Shown here piece by piece: positions 29,481 through 39,510 of a stretch of DNA of 64,000 nucleotides. The position numbers and the translations under genes were made by a program. Numbering within the stretch: position 1 is the first letter of the stretch; every line of letters starts with the position of its first letter. The DNA lies in NCBI RefSeq assembly GCF_029395435.1, contig NZ_CP113915.1, forward strand, positions 1,426,001-1,490,000, read 5' to 3'. The notes under the pieces were generated by a model. The model had not been told where the DNA came from, ran no database searches, and worked only from the letters and a program-made list of their open reading frames with translations. The stretch is from Bifidobacterium sp. ESL0790. Its GTDB lineage: Bacteria > Actinomycetota > Actinomycetes > Actinomycetales > Bifidobacteriaceae.

Positions 29481-31274
29481 ATGACAACCGTTGAGCAATT
29501 GGGAGAATACATCGACGCCGGGGCCGCGAAGACACCCGCGGACCTCGTGATCGAGCATGGCACGCTGGTCAATGTGGACACCGGCGAATACTATCCGGCG
29601 GACGTGGCCGTCTGGCACGAGCGCATCGTGGCCGTCGATCCGGACGTCTCGGCCTACGTCGGGCCCGACACCACGCATATCGACGCGACCGGCAAATACC
29701 TGGCCCCCGGCCTGATCGACGGACACATCCACGTCGAATGCAGCAAGCTGAGCATGACGCGCTTCGCCCAGGCCGTCGTCCCGCACGGCACGACGAGCAT
29801 CGTCTCCGGGCTTGACGAATACATCTCGGCCATCGGGCTCGACGGCCTGGAGGAGATCTTCAAGGAGATCGACGGCATCCCGCTCAAGGTGTTCTGGGGA
29901 CTGCCCTACAAGACCCCGTACACGATTCCCGAATCGACCATCTCCTACAACGTCGGGGCCGCCGACCACGAGCGCTGGCAGCCCAAGCACCGCTGCTTCG
30001 GGGTGTGGGAGACCGTGCGCGAATCCGTGGCGCTGAAGGATCCGGACACCTTGAAGGCCATCAGCGTGGCGCAGGGCCTGCACAAGCCGGTCTTCGGCTG
30101 CTCGCCCATGGCGCGAGGCATCGGGCTCAACCAGTTTCTCATGAGCGGCGTGCACGTCGACCACGAGAGCTACAGCCACGAGGAGTTCCTGGAGAAGGCG
30201 CGCAAGGGCGTGCACGTCGTCATCCGCGAGTCGTCCGTCACCAAGTTCCTGGCCGAGAACATCCGCGCCATCACCGAGGGCGCGCCCGGCATGGCGCGGC
30301 ACACGAGCTTCTGCACCGACGACGTCAACGCGCGCGACGTCTTGGAGCACGGCCACCTCGACCACATGGTGCGCCTGGCCATCAACGCCGGGGTCTCCCC
30401 CATGACCGCCATCCAGATGGGATCGATCAACGGGGCCGAGGCCTACCATATCGACGACCGCGTCGGCTCGATCGCACCGGGCAAGGACGCCGATATTCTG
30501 CTGGTCGACCAGCCGGGCACCTTCAACGTGGAGACCGTGATCAGCAAGGGCGAGATCGTGACGCTCGAAGGCAAGACGGTGGCCGATTTCGTGCCGCCGC
30601 AGCGCAGCGCGAGCCTGCAGGGGGCGCTGCACCACGCTCCGTTGGCCGCCGGCGATTTCGAGTATCGCGTTGATACTGCCGGATCAGGCGAGGGCGAGGC
30701 CACCGTGGCGACCATCCACAGCGTTGGCCCGTTCGTGCGCAAGCGCAAGGACGTCGTGCTGGATGTGCGCGGCGGCTCGGTGCGGCCCAGCGTCGATAAG
30801 GACACGGCGCTGGTCTCGGTGATCGAACGCTACGGCGTCAACGGTAACCACGCCCGCGGCTTCATCTCCGGATGGGGCATCAAGCACGGGGCGATCGCCA
30901 CGTCGGTGGCGCCGGACGACAACAATCTGGTGGTTGCCGGCATGAGCACCGACGACATGGCGCTGGCCGCCAACACGCTCATCGAATGCGGCGGCGGACA
31001 GGTGGTCGTCGCGGACGGCGAGGTGAAGGCGCTGCTCAAGCTCCCCATCGGCAGCATCACCACCGACGACACGCCCGAGGAGCTGGCGGCCAAGGAAATC
31101 GAGCTCAAGAAGGCGGCCGAGGCGCTGGGCAGCCAGTTGCCCGACCCGCTCTTCTACCTCTCGTTCCTGCCGATCACCTCGATCCCCGACCTGGCGATCA
31201 CCGACGGCGGCAACGTGGACTACACCAAGCTGCGCTATTTCGACCCGATCGTGAAGATCGATGAGAAAGCCTGA
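29481..31274 (+). CDS. adeC: Adenine deaminase
   Basis: An amidohydrolase that turns adenine into hypoxanthine and ammonia. It has 597 residues with GAAGGAC before the ATG. Metal-binding residues are in GLIDGHIHVECSKLS near residue 77-91. Other blocks are VPHGTTSIVSGLDEY, FCTDDVNARDVLEHGHLDHMVRLAINAG, GSIAPGKDADILLVD and the C-terminal domain with NGNHARGFISGWG. It is 164 bp downstream of the purine permease on the same strand. Together with the divergent gene it gives this locus two unrelated deaminase folds. Confidence 0.96.
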   Translation: MTTVEQLGEYIDAGAAKTPADLVIEHGTLVNVDTGEYYPADVAVWHERIVAVDPDVSAYVGPDTTHIDATGKYLAPGLIDGHIHVECSKLSMTRFAQAVVPHGTTSIVSGLDEYISAIGLDGLEEIFKEIDGIPLKVFWGLPYKTPYTIPESTISYNVGAADHERWQPKHRCFGVWETVRESVALKDPDTLKAISVAQGLHKPVFGCSPMARGIGLNQFLMSGVHVDHESYSHEEFLEKARKGVHVVIRESSVTKFLAENIRAITEGAPGMARHTSFCTDDVNARDVLEHGHLDHMVRLAINAGVSPMTAIQMGSINGAEAYHIDDRVGSIAPGKDADILLVDQPGTFNVETVISKGEIVTLEGKTVADFVPPQRSASLQGALHHAPLAAGDFEYRVDTAGSGEGEATVATIHSVGPFVRKRKDVVLDVRGGSVRPSVDKDTALVSVIERYGVNGNHARGFISGWGIKHGAIATSVAPDDNNLVVAGMSTDDMALAANTLIECGGGQVVVADGEVKALLKLPIGSITTDDTPEELAAKEIELKKAAEALGSQLPDPLFYLSFLPITSIPDLAITDGGNVDYTKLRYFDPIVKIDEKA

Positions 31275-31323
31275 GCGAGGCTCGGCAGGACTCGCAAAGC
31301 TGAATAACAGCGAATAGGTATTG

Positions 31324-31360
31324 GGACGCGGATTCATGCGTATTGAATCCGCGTCCTTTG
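31324..31360 (+). terminator. Terminator of adeC
   Basis: A perfect 13-bp stem, GGACGCGGATTCA (31324-31336) with TGAATCCGCGTCC (31344-31356), is followed by TTTG. It lies 50 bp after the adeC stop codon. Confidence 0.85.
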
Positions 31361-31372
31361 CTATTCCATCAA

Positions 31373-31380
31373 CCCCCCCC
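31373..31380 (+). repeat. C8 tract upstream of the aldehyde dehydrogenase
   Basis: Eight consecutive C residues lie between the adeC terminator and the first plausible start codon (31402) of the next gene. If a promoter spans it, length changes would alter spacing. If translation began upstream, they would shift frame. This is weaker than the C9 tract at 33673. Confidence 0.4.
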
Positions 31381-31458
31381 GGCTTCTGTCAGCATGAGGA
31401 CATGGCCGGGGGCGACAATGAATATACGAGTACCGATATGGATAGGCGAGGCAGCGAC

Positions 31459-32901
31459 ATGCGAAGCGGCGAATCACAACAGGCAAACAGCGCCATGACC
31501 ATGGATATTGAAGAAACCGTCGCCAATCTGCACCGTGCGTTCGCGTCGGGCCTCACCCGCCCCTTGGCGTGGCGCGAGCAGCAGCTGGACGCGATGCGAC
31601 GCATGCTCGCCGACAACGCGCAGGCCCTCGAAGCAGCGGTGCTGCATGACCTTGGCAAACCCGCCGCGGAAACAGGGCTCATGGAGATCAAGCTGGTGCT
31701 CGACGAAATCAAATTCGCCAAGCCACGCCTGCGCCTTTGGACGCGACGGCGGCACAAAGTCATGCCGCTGCTCATGCAGCCCGCCACGAGCTGGACGGTC
31801 GCCGAACCCAAAGGCGTGGCTCTGGTCATCTCGCCGTGGAACTACCCGGTGCTGCTGAGCCTGCAGCCGATGGTCGACGCCATCGCGGCCGGCGACTGCG
31901 TGTGTCTCAAACCCTCGGAACTCGCGCCCGAAACCAGCGCGTTGCTGGCTCGCGTCATCCCGGAATATATGGACCACCGTGCCATCGCCGTCGTGCAAGG
32001 GGCCGTGCCCGAGACCACGGCGCTGCTGAAGCGGCCCTTCGACCATATCTTCTACACGGGTAACGGCCGCGTCGGCTCGATCGTAATGCAGGCGGCGGCC
32101 AGGCAGCTCACTCCCGTCACGCTGGAGCTTGGCGGCAAATCGCCGGTGTTCGTGGACGCCAGCGCCGATCTGCCCCGCACCGCCAACCGCATCGCCTGGG
32201 GTCGCTTCATCAACGCCGGGCAGACCTGCGTGGCCCCGGACTACGTGCTCGCCACCCCCGATGTGGCCAGCGAACTCGCCGATTTGGTGGCGTCGGCCAT
32301 CCGTCGTTTCTTCGGCGACGATCCGGCCTCCTCGACGAGTTACGGACGAATCGTGAACGTCAAGCAGTTCGACAGGCTCAGCGCCCTGCTGCCCGATGCC
32401 AGCCATTCCGAGCGCGGGCATGTGCTTTGCGGAGGCCAAACGGACCGAGACGACCTGTATATCGCGCCCACCGTGCTCACCGACGTGCTCCCGGACGCGC
32501 CGGTGATGCAGGAGGAGATCTTCGGCCCGATCCTGCCGATCCTCACCGTCCGCGACGCACGCGAGGCCGTGGCGTTCATCAACAAACGCCCGAAACCGCT
32601 GGCGCTGTATGTCTTCACGCGCTCCAAGGCCACGCGCCGGCTTTTCGAGCGCCACACCACCTCGGGCGCGCTCGGATTCAACCTGCCGCTCGGCCACCTG
32701 CTCTCCAACCGCCTCCCCTTCGGCGGCGTCGGAGCTTCCGGCATGGGCGCCTACCACGGCCATCGCGGCTTCCTTGAATTCAGCCACGTCAAAACCGTGA
32801 CGTCGAAGCCGCTCCGCCCCGACACGCTGCGCCTCGCCTATCCCCCGTATTCCGGCACGGTACGAATTCTTGGGCGTGTCCCGCTCAGATACTCGAGATA
32901 A
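31459..32901 (+). CDS. Aldehyde dehydrogenase
   Basis: An NAD(P)-dependent dehydrogenase of about 480 residues, class-3-like. Landmarks are VALVISPWNYPVLLSLQP, TGNGRVGSIV (cofactor loop), ELGGKSP with the general-base Glu, NAGQTCVAPDY with the catalytic Cys, and QEEIFGPILP. The C-terminus GYHGH-type motif (GAYHGHRGFLEFSHVKTV) and a short hydrophobic-basic tail resemble membrane-associated fatty aldehyde dehydrogenases. The start is uncertain among 31402, 31438, 31459 and 31495. I prefer 31459, which has GCGAGG 7 nt upstream. It has no obvious operon partner. Confidence 0.9.
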   Translation: MRSGESQQANSAMTMDIEETVANLHRAFASGLTRPLAWREQQLDAMRRMLADNAQALEAAVLHDLGKPAAETGLMEIKLVLDEIKFAKPRLRLWTRRRHKVMPLLMQPATSWTVAEPKGVALVISPWNYPVLLSLQPMVDAIAAGDCVCLKPSELAPETSALLARVIPEYMDHRAIAVVQGAVPETTALLKRPFDHIFYTGNGRVGSIVMQAAARQLTPVTLELGGKSPVFVDASADLPRTANRIAWGRFINAGQTCVAPDYVLATPDVASELADLVASAIRRFFGDDPASSTSYGRIVNVKQFDRLSALLPDASHSERGHVLCGGQTDRDDLYIAPTVLTDVLPDAPVMQEEIFGPILPILTVRDAREAVAFINKRPKPLALYVFTRSKATRRLFERHTTSGALGFNLPLGHLLSNRLPFGGVGASGMGAYHGHRGFLEFSHVKTVTSKPLRPDTLRLAYPPYSGTVRILGRVPLRYSR

Positions 32902-33063
32902 TCGCTCGTCCAGCCTTGGGCGATTTAGACAATTTGGATGATTGGCAGCGGGTTCGGATAGTTTCGACGCGCCGTATGCACAAGGTCTGAGGAATCATGT
33001 ATAGTACTTATCTGTTGCGTGAAAGCCGATGACCCCTTGAGGAATTGGTTGAGCGCACTCCAT

Positions 33064-33140
33064 GGTGGATATAGCTCAGCAGGTAGAGCATCTGATTGTG
33101 GTTCAGAAGGTCGCGCGTTCGAACCGCGTTATCCACCCCA
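33064..33140 (+). tRNA. tRNA-His (anticodon GTG)
   Basis: A complete cloverleaf: acceptor GTGGATA pairs with TATCCAC, with an extra 5' G opposite the discriminator C as required for tRNA-His. The anticodon stem TCTGA/TCAGA encloses TTGTGGT. The TTCGAAC T-loop is present and CCA is encoded at the 3' end. Confidence 0.96.
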
Positions 33141-33143
33141 CCA

Positions 33144-33176
33144 AATCCTCGGAATGTCAACGTTCCGAGGATTTTT
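33144..33176 (+). terminator. Terminator of tRNA-His
   Basis: AATCCTCGGAA (33144-33154) pairs with TTCCGAGGATT (33163-33173) and runs into TTT. It lies directly after the tRNA. Confidence 0.9.
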
Positions 33177-33563
33177 CGCATCCGGTCCGCCTCCGCCTCC
33201 TCGGCCTCATGATTGTTGCCGCCCACGAATCGATCAGCCAGCAAAACTCGCGCGTGTGAGCGAACGACGCTGTCTTTGCGACATGCTGATTCCGCTGCGA
33301 AATATATTTTGCCATCCACTGGAATATTCGTCGCAATCGTTCGTCACGTTGATTGTCTCCGTTACCCCGGGTTTGAGGTCAAAAAGTGACCCCAAAGTCC
33401 CGATTAGCGAGTCGCTACCCGCAGACCGATTTAAGCAACACTTCCCTCAGATTCGTCATACTTTTCGGAAATTTTGGTGAGTTTAGTCATACTTAATGTT
33501 ACAATTTGACCTGTTATTGCTATTTAATAGTACAAGAGTTATCGGAAAGGAAACGGTATTTTC
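33177..33563 (+). promoter_or_regulatory. Leader of the surface-protein gene with putative promoter
   Basis: No gene is visible in this stretch of about 390 bp. A TTGACC at 33506-33511 and a poor -10 (TAGTAC, 33528-33533) at 16-nt spacing could be the promoter. GGAAAGGA at 33544-33551 is the ribosome site for the ATG at 33564. The sequence becomes AT-rich from 33450 onward. Confidence 0.45.
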
Positions 33564-36500
33564 ATGGCTGGACGCAATCGCATCATCTGCGCTTTCACGG
33601 CCATCTCCGCCGTCCTCGCTTTGGCCATAACATCACCTTTGGCGGGCGCCAACGAAAATAGCAACGAAATCACCCCCCCCCGCAAAATCTAAGTCTAGAA
33701 AGCGTTCCCTCGCCCAAGTCCGAACTTTCTCCGTCGTCGCCTTCGTCTGACGCAGGAGAATCGCTCTCACAGAACTCCACTGGCACTTCCCGACAAAACC
33801 CAAGTCTCCCCTCAGATCAGTCACCCGTGGAATCATCTTCATCCACGTTGACCAGATCCCAGCCCACCGTGGGGCCGCAATCTGTCATTTGCCAGAACTC
33901 CGGTGAACATATGTGGGGAAACCTGAGTTGGAACGAGCACGTCGACGGCGATGACTGCGTGTTGGAGCTGGAAAGCGGAGATATACCCGCAACCGGTGCC
34001 AACGCTGCGGCGATTCCATGGTATGGAGACGTTACATACACCAAAATTGTTGTCTCGGGACACGTAACCACAACCAACAATCCGTCGTTGTTTGCTGGAA
34101 ATTCCAGCAGTGCGTTGAAGAGCGCCGACGTTGCCAACCTAGACACCAGCGGGGCCACCACCCTTGAGACACTGTTCAAAGAGCAATCCAATCTCACCAG
34201 CATCACCGGCCTCGAACAATGGGACACCAGCAAAGTCACCAACATGATCGGTACGTTCCAAGGCGACATCAACCTCACCGAAATCCCCGGTATCGAGAAT
34301 TGGGACACCAGCAACGTCACAACCATGTACCAGATGTTCGGCTGGTGTTACAAACTCAAACGGCTCAATCTCAGCAAGCACGATAAGAAATGGGATACCG
34401 GCAAAGTCACCAACATGTACTTTATGTTCTTCGGTGACGCTGAACTCACGACTATCGGTGGCCCGGGTCTTGAAATCCCTCCGAGCGCAATCCAAACAAA
34501 GATGTTTGACAGATGCACCAAACTTGTCCTTTGCAAACAACGAGGCGAACACAAGTGGACGGCAAGCGGGAAAACCCTCAATTGGAACGAACACGCAGTC
34601 GATAACACCGATGGCACCACCGACTGCGTGCTTGAATTGGAAAGCGGCGATATCCCACCAACCACAAATTACAATGATATTCCATGGCGTTTCGACACTT
34701 CTTACACAAAACTCATCGTTTCCGGCCACACGACCACAACCAACAGTCCCGGGTTGTTCACCACAGATCCGAGTCTTATCGGCAACCTGAAAAACGCCGA
34801 TGTCGGCAATCTCGATATAAGCGGCACCACCACTCTCAAGGATTTCTTCGCTAGCCAGCCCAACCTCACTACCATTACTGGCCTAGAAAGTTGGGACACC
34901 AGTCACGTTGCCGACATGCGTAACATGTTCTCTCAATGTCCCAAACTTTCCAAGCTCGACCTGACCAAAAACGGCAACAAATGGGACACCAGCCACGTCA
35001 ACGCTATGGACTACATGTTCTACGGAGATGTTGAGCTTGTCACCATCGGTATACCGGGTCTCGACGTTCCTCCCACTGTCGACAGCAAGACGAACCACAT
35101 GTTCGACTATTGTACAAAACTCATCCGCTGCAATCTGCCGGGTGAACATACATGGGGTACGACCGACCCCCTGCATTGGAAGGAAACCCTCACCGGTACC
35201 ATCGAGCATTCAGCGTGCGTCCTCGAGCTGGAAAGCGGCACCGTGCCCAACTACGGCACCGACGACACCACCAACGTGCCTTGGAACCAGGATCCCCGAA
35301 TCACCAAAGTCAAAATCGATGACGGAGTCAAGGCACCCACCACCCTCTGGGGGCTGTTCGAGAAACTCACCGGGCTCACGACCGCCGACGTCAGCGGGCT
35401 CGACCCCACCGGCGCCACCCTCATGGGCTACATCTTCAACGGCGATACCAACCTCACCACCGTCACCGGCATCGACAACTGGGCCACCGGCAGCGCCACC
35501 GACATGAGCTACATGTTCAACGGCTGCGACAAACTGAGCAAAGTCGATCTCAGCCATCACGGCGGCAAATGGGACACCAGCGGCGTGACCAACATGGACT
35601 ACATGTTCACCAACGACGCCGAACTCACCACCATCGGCGTGCCCGGCCTCGAGATACCCAACGGCATCAACAGCGCCACCAACCACATGTTCGACGGTTG
35701 CGTGAAACTCATCCGCTGCGGCCAGCCCGGCGAGCACACCTGGCCCGGCGGCACCGACCCCCTGCACTGGAGGGAAACACCCACCGACAACCACGACGGC
35801 ACCACCGACTGCGTGCTCGAACTGGAGAAGGGCACCATCCCCGACTACGGGCAGCGCGAGGACGGCGACGCGCCCATCCCTTGGAAAGAACCCGGCGTCA
35901 GCAAACTCGTCGTCAACACGCCCGCCCCCGGCCAGCCCAAGGTCAAGATGCTTGACGGCTACGGCCTTTTCGACGGCTACAACCTGCCCAACCTGCGCAT
36001 CGCCGACGTCACCCAGCTCGACACCAGCCAAGCCACCAACTTCGGACGCATGTTCCAGAACGCACCGCTGCTGGAGACCATCACCGGCCTCGGCGAGCTG
36101 GACACCCACAGCGCCACCAACATGAAATATATGCTCTATAAGGATGCCAAGCTCACCAGCCTCGATCTCACTCACGACGGCGACAAATGGGACACCAGCC
36201 ACGTCACCGACATGAGCTACATGTTCAACGGAACTATTGGCTTGACCTCCTTGAATCTTTCCAGCTGGAACGTCAATCAGGTCAATGATATGAGTTACAT
36301 GTTCCAGAACGACACCAAACTAACCACAATTGGCGATGTGCACGACTGGCGCACAGGGTTGGTAACGAACATGAACAGCATGTTCCAAAACGACACGGCA
36401 CTGGTAGGCGAGCAAGCCCCTCTGCCGGACGCTCGTATCACGCCCAACGGCAAGACTCTGGACTTGTCAAGCTGGGACACCCATAATGTCACTGACATGC

Positions 36501-37966
36501 GCTTCATGTTCCAGAACTGCGCCAACCTTGAGTCCTTGGACATCAGCAACTGGGATATGCGCGCTCTTGGTAAGCACAGTGATTTAGGATTAACACCGAG
36601 CATTCTCAACCAGTCTCAAATGTTCGAGAACTGTCCGAAACTCTACCGAATCAAGGTCGGACCCACCATTGATTTCACTACATCACACGAAACAACTAAT
36701 AGATTGGAATGTCGAATTAATTGTCAATTTGTGACCTATTGGAATTACAACTCGCCAATGAGACAATCTGGAGATGTTAATGATACATCACCAATCTACG
36801 AGAACTTTGCCCAGACTGCATGGATACACGGTATAAGCGACACGAACAACATGACACCGGGCCGGTTCCCCAGCCCCGAATGGATTTACCTGGTCAGCAC
36901 ACATTATTCGGGTGCCTGCGACGATGGCGAAGCCATGCCATTCACCACAATGTGCACTCCAACTAACAATCCTGGCCACAGATTCATAGGATGGAGGAAC
37001 GCAGACAATGGAGGGTACGCACCCGGGTCAATTGTCCCTTATTCAGTCCCCGGTGGCATACTCACCGCGCTCTGGCAGACTCCCACAGCGCCTCCCATCA
37101 GCAAAGCCACACCGCATACTGACGGAACCGTGACCGTGGGAGGAATCGTGCCCGGTGGCACGCTGACCGGCGACAAGTTCACCCTCTACCCATACTCCAC
37201 CGAGACCGGCGGCACGCACGGTCCCGCCAAAGAGACCGCCGCTGCGACCGCTATCACAGCCACCGCTCCCAACGACGCCCCATGGGGCATCACCTACACG
37301 ACCGCCACAAACCCATATCCCGACGACAAGGTCGGCTCGGGCGTGTCCTACTGGTTCACCAGCACGCTCACCCAGGCGGACAACTCGGTCTCGGCCGAAT
37401 CCGCTCCGCGCACCAAGCTCACCATCGACACCGTCGCGCCCGCACTGGTCAACACGCGCATCTCGAAGCGCGCCCCGTCCAGCGCCCCGGGCGTCCAAGC
37501 CACCATCACAGGCACCGCATGGACCAGTAGCAACGCGACCGCCCAGCCCAACCGCACCGTTGAGGCCGGCGACCGGGTCACCATCACCTGGCCCGACCAC
37601 ACCACCTCCGGCGCCAAGGCCGACGGCACGCCGCTCGAGGCCGGCACGTCCGGCTCGATCGTCACCCAGGCCGACGGCACATTCAGTGTGGACGTGCCCG
37701 CCAGCCAGCCCCTCGACGGCAGCGAGGTCACCGTGACCTTGTGGGACAACGCCGACGGCAGCGGCATCAACCCGGCGAAACCGGCCGGCTACGAGAACAA
37801 GGCCAACAAGACCAGCGTCGGCATCCGTCTCCGCCACGACACCGTCAACAAGCTGCCGCTCACCGGCCACCACTGGCAGGCCAACGGGCTCATCGGCTTC
37901 GCCGTGGTCGCCGTGCTGGCCGTCACCACCGGAGCCTACGCCCAACGCAAGCGCCAACGCCACTGA
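33564..37966 (+). CDS. Phase-variable LPxTG surface protein with BspA-like repeats (currently out of frame)
   Basis: The ATG at 33564, with GGAAAGGA upstream, encodes a signal peptide (AGRNRIICAFTAISAVLALA, cleavage likely after PLAGA). The frame ends at a TAA at 33690, just after a C9 run (33673-33681). From the tract onward, a frame displaced by one base is open without a stop for about 1,430 codons to 37966; one extra C joins them. The mature protein has four repeats starting near nt 33884, 34522, 35116 and 35704 (GEHxW...W.E...CVLELE.G), each followed by BspA/DUF285-type units (WDTSxVTNMxxMF). Then come a Gly/Trp-containing InlB-like module, Ig-like domains, and LPLTG with a hydrophobic segment and basic tail, so sortase should anchor it. 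It may be an adhesin. A GTG at 33827 could start a version without a signal peptide. Confidence 0.88.
33673..33681 (+). repeat. C9 slippage tract (phase switch)
   Basis: Nine consecutive C residues lie in the codons just after the signal peptide. With nine the frame closes after PPRKI. With ten (or seven) it continues into the repeat domains. The position near the 5' end and the frame logic are those of a contingency locus. Confidence 0.85.
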
Positions 37967-38420
37967 CTCCGACACCGGCCCGCCAACCACCACGCCGCTC
38001 ACCACCAACCACAACTGAATGACCACCAACACCGCACATCCGACGGCGCCCGCGCCCACCACCGCGAGCGCCGTCTCCTGCAAGTTGGCCATCAAATCCT
38101 TCATCTACCGACTGATTGTCGTAATATGGCTTGCACGATAAACACATTTTGAGACTTGTCAATAGTTTTATGTCTCAAAAAATAATGAAAGTATACGCTC
38201 TTCCTTAATGTAATTTTGTATGGTTCGTCACATTTAATATGTGTTCTACCTAACAAAACGGCGTATTCCTTACCAACGGGAAAAGCCAAAGGCCCATAAT
38301 GAGGTTCTGGGACTTTATCTTGATTTAGCGCAAGCAAACAGGACACCACAGAACACAACGGGCCAATCGTCCAATATCAACGCGCCCGTTTCCGAACACA
38401 AGAGAGAAGACAGACAAAGC
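37967..38420. other. Spacer between surface-protein and formate channel genes
   Basis: A GC stem GACGGCGC/GCGCCGTC (38042-38075) and an AT-rich stem TTTTGAGAC/GTCTCAAAA (38147-38180) lie here. Either could end the surface-protein transcript, though neither has a clear T-run. From 38100 the DNA is AT-rich and probably holds the promoter and leader of the downstream channel gene. No gene is seen. Confidence 0.5.
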
Positions 38421-39320
38421 ATGAGCGAACAATCCCAACCAATCGTCAACCCGGAGATCGCCGCCGCCAAAAGGGCCGAGGAGACCAAGCCGCTCTTCCC
38501 CGGCAGGGCGTTCATCTCCACCGTGCTCGAGGTGCTCGACAACAAGAAGACCATGACCGGCAAGATGATCGGCCGCTACATCCAGCGCGCCGCCATGGCC
38601 GGCATCCTCGTGGGCGTCTTCTTCACGGCGTTCTGGGTGATGATGGGGGCCGCCTCCAAGGGCGGGCCGGGGCTGCTGCTGGCGGGCAAGGTGCTGGCCG
38701 GCACCACGTTCGGCTGGGCGCTCGTGCTCATCTACTACACGAACTCCGAGCTCCTGACCTCCAACATGATGGTGGTGAGCATCGGGGCCTACCACAAGCG
38801 CATCGGCTGGGGCAAGTCGCTGAAGCTGCTGGGACTGTGCCTGCTCGGCAACCTGCTGGGCGCGCTCATCGTGGCCGTCATCCTGCGCTTCTCCACCATC
38901 GTCTCCGGCGCCGGCTACGACGCGATGCTCGCCGCCGCCAACACCAAGCTCGCCTACCTCAACTCCGCGGGCGGCGTCGGCGACCTCTTCGTGCGCGCAA
39001 TCTTCTGCAACTTCTGCATCAACATCGCCATGCTGATGGTCTATAACGGCAAACTTTCCAACGATTTCACCAAGTGCATCATCATGGTGGTCGCGGTGCT
39101 CGTCTTCACCTTCTGCGGCTTCGAGCACTCAGTGGCGGATTCCGCGATGTTCCTCATCCTCGGCATGCACGGGGCCATCAACGCGTGGAAGGCGATTCTC
39201 GTCATCTGCGTGGCCATTCTCGGCAACCTCGTGGGCGGCGGCATCCTCATCGGTCTCAACTTCGCGACGATGAACGACGAGCGCGGCATCACCGAAGACA
39301 AGAAGACGATGAGCGAATAA
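38421..39320 (+). CDS. Formate/nitrite transporter family channel (FocA-like)
   Basis: A 299-residue pentameric membrane channel with six transmembrane segments. The family signature NSELLTSNMMVVSIG is present, as is the conserved pore histidine in CGFEHSVADSAMF. In bifidobacteria such channels export formate made by pyruvate formate-lyase, so FocA is the most likely type; no pfl gene is adjacent. The chosen ATG follows GAGAGAAGACAG. An open frame extends upstream, but it is not needed for the domain. Confidence 0.9.
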   Translation: MSEQSQPIVNPEIAAAKRAEETKPLFPGRAFISTVLEVLDNKKTMTGKMIGRYIQRAAMAGILVGVFFTAFWVMMGAASKGGPGLLLAGKVLAGTTFGWALVLIYYTNSELLTSNMMVVSIGAYHKRIGWGKSLKLLGLCLLGNLLGALIVAVILRFSTIVSGAGYDAMLAAANTKLAYLNSAGGVGDLFVRAIFCNFCINIAMLMVYNGKLSNDFTKCIIMVVAVLVFTFCGFEHSVADSAMFLILGMHGAINAWKAILVICVAILGNLVGGGILIGLNFATMNDERGITEDKKTMSE

Positions 39321-39346
39321 AAGCGGCAAAGCTTAGGAGTCCAGTA

Positions 39347-39446
39347 ATAGTCATATGGCACACGGCTCTGTGTGACTATCCCATATAACTCCCACCCACC
39401 TCTCGCTCGGCCCGGCATCCATGCGACACGCAAACGATGCCGGGCC
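39347..39446. terminator. Two hairpins after the formate channel gene
   Basis: ATAGTCA (39347-39353) pairs with TGACTAT (39373-39379), with an inner CACA/TGTG pair. A second strong stem, GGCCCGGCATC/GATGCCGGGCC, spans 39409-39446. They lie between the channel gene and threonine aldolase, so they may end the first transcript or act in the leader of the second. Confidence 0.55.
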
Positions 39447-39510
39447 ACGGTGTTTCTATGATGAAAGCAACAAGCAACCCACCAACCCGATAGAGAGAAG
39501 CCGAGGAACA

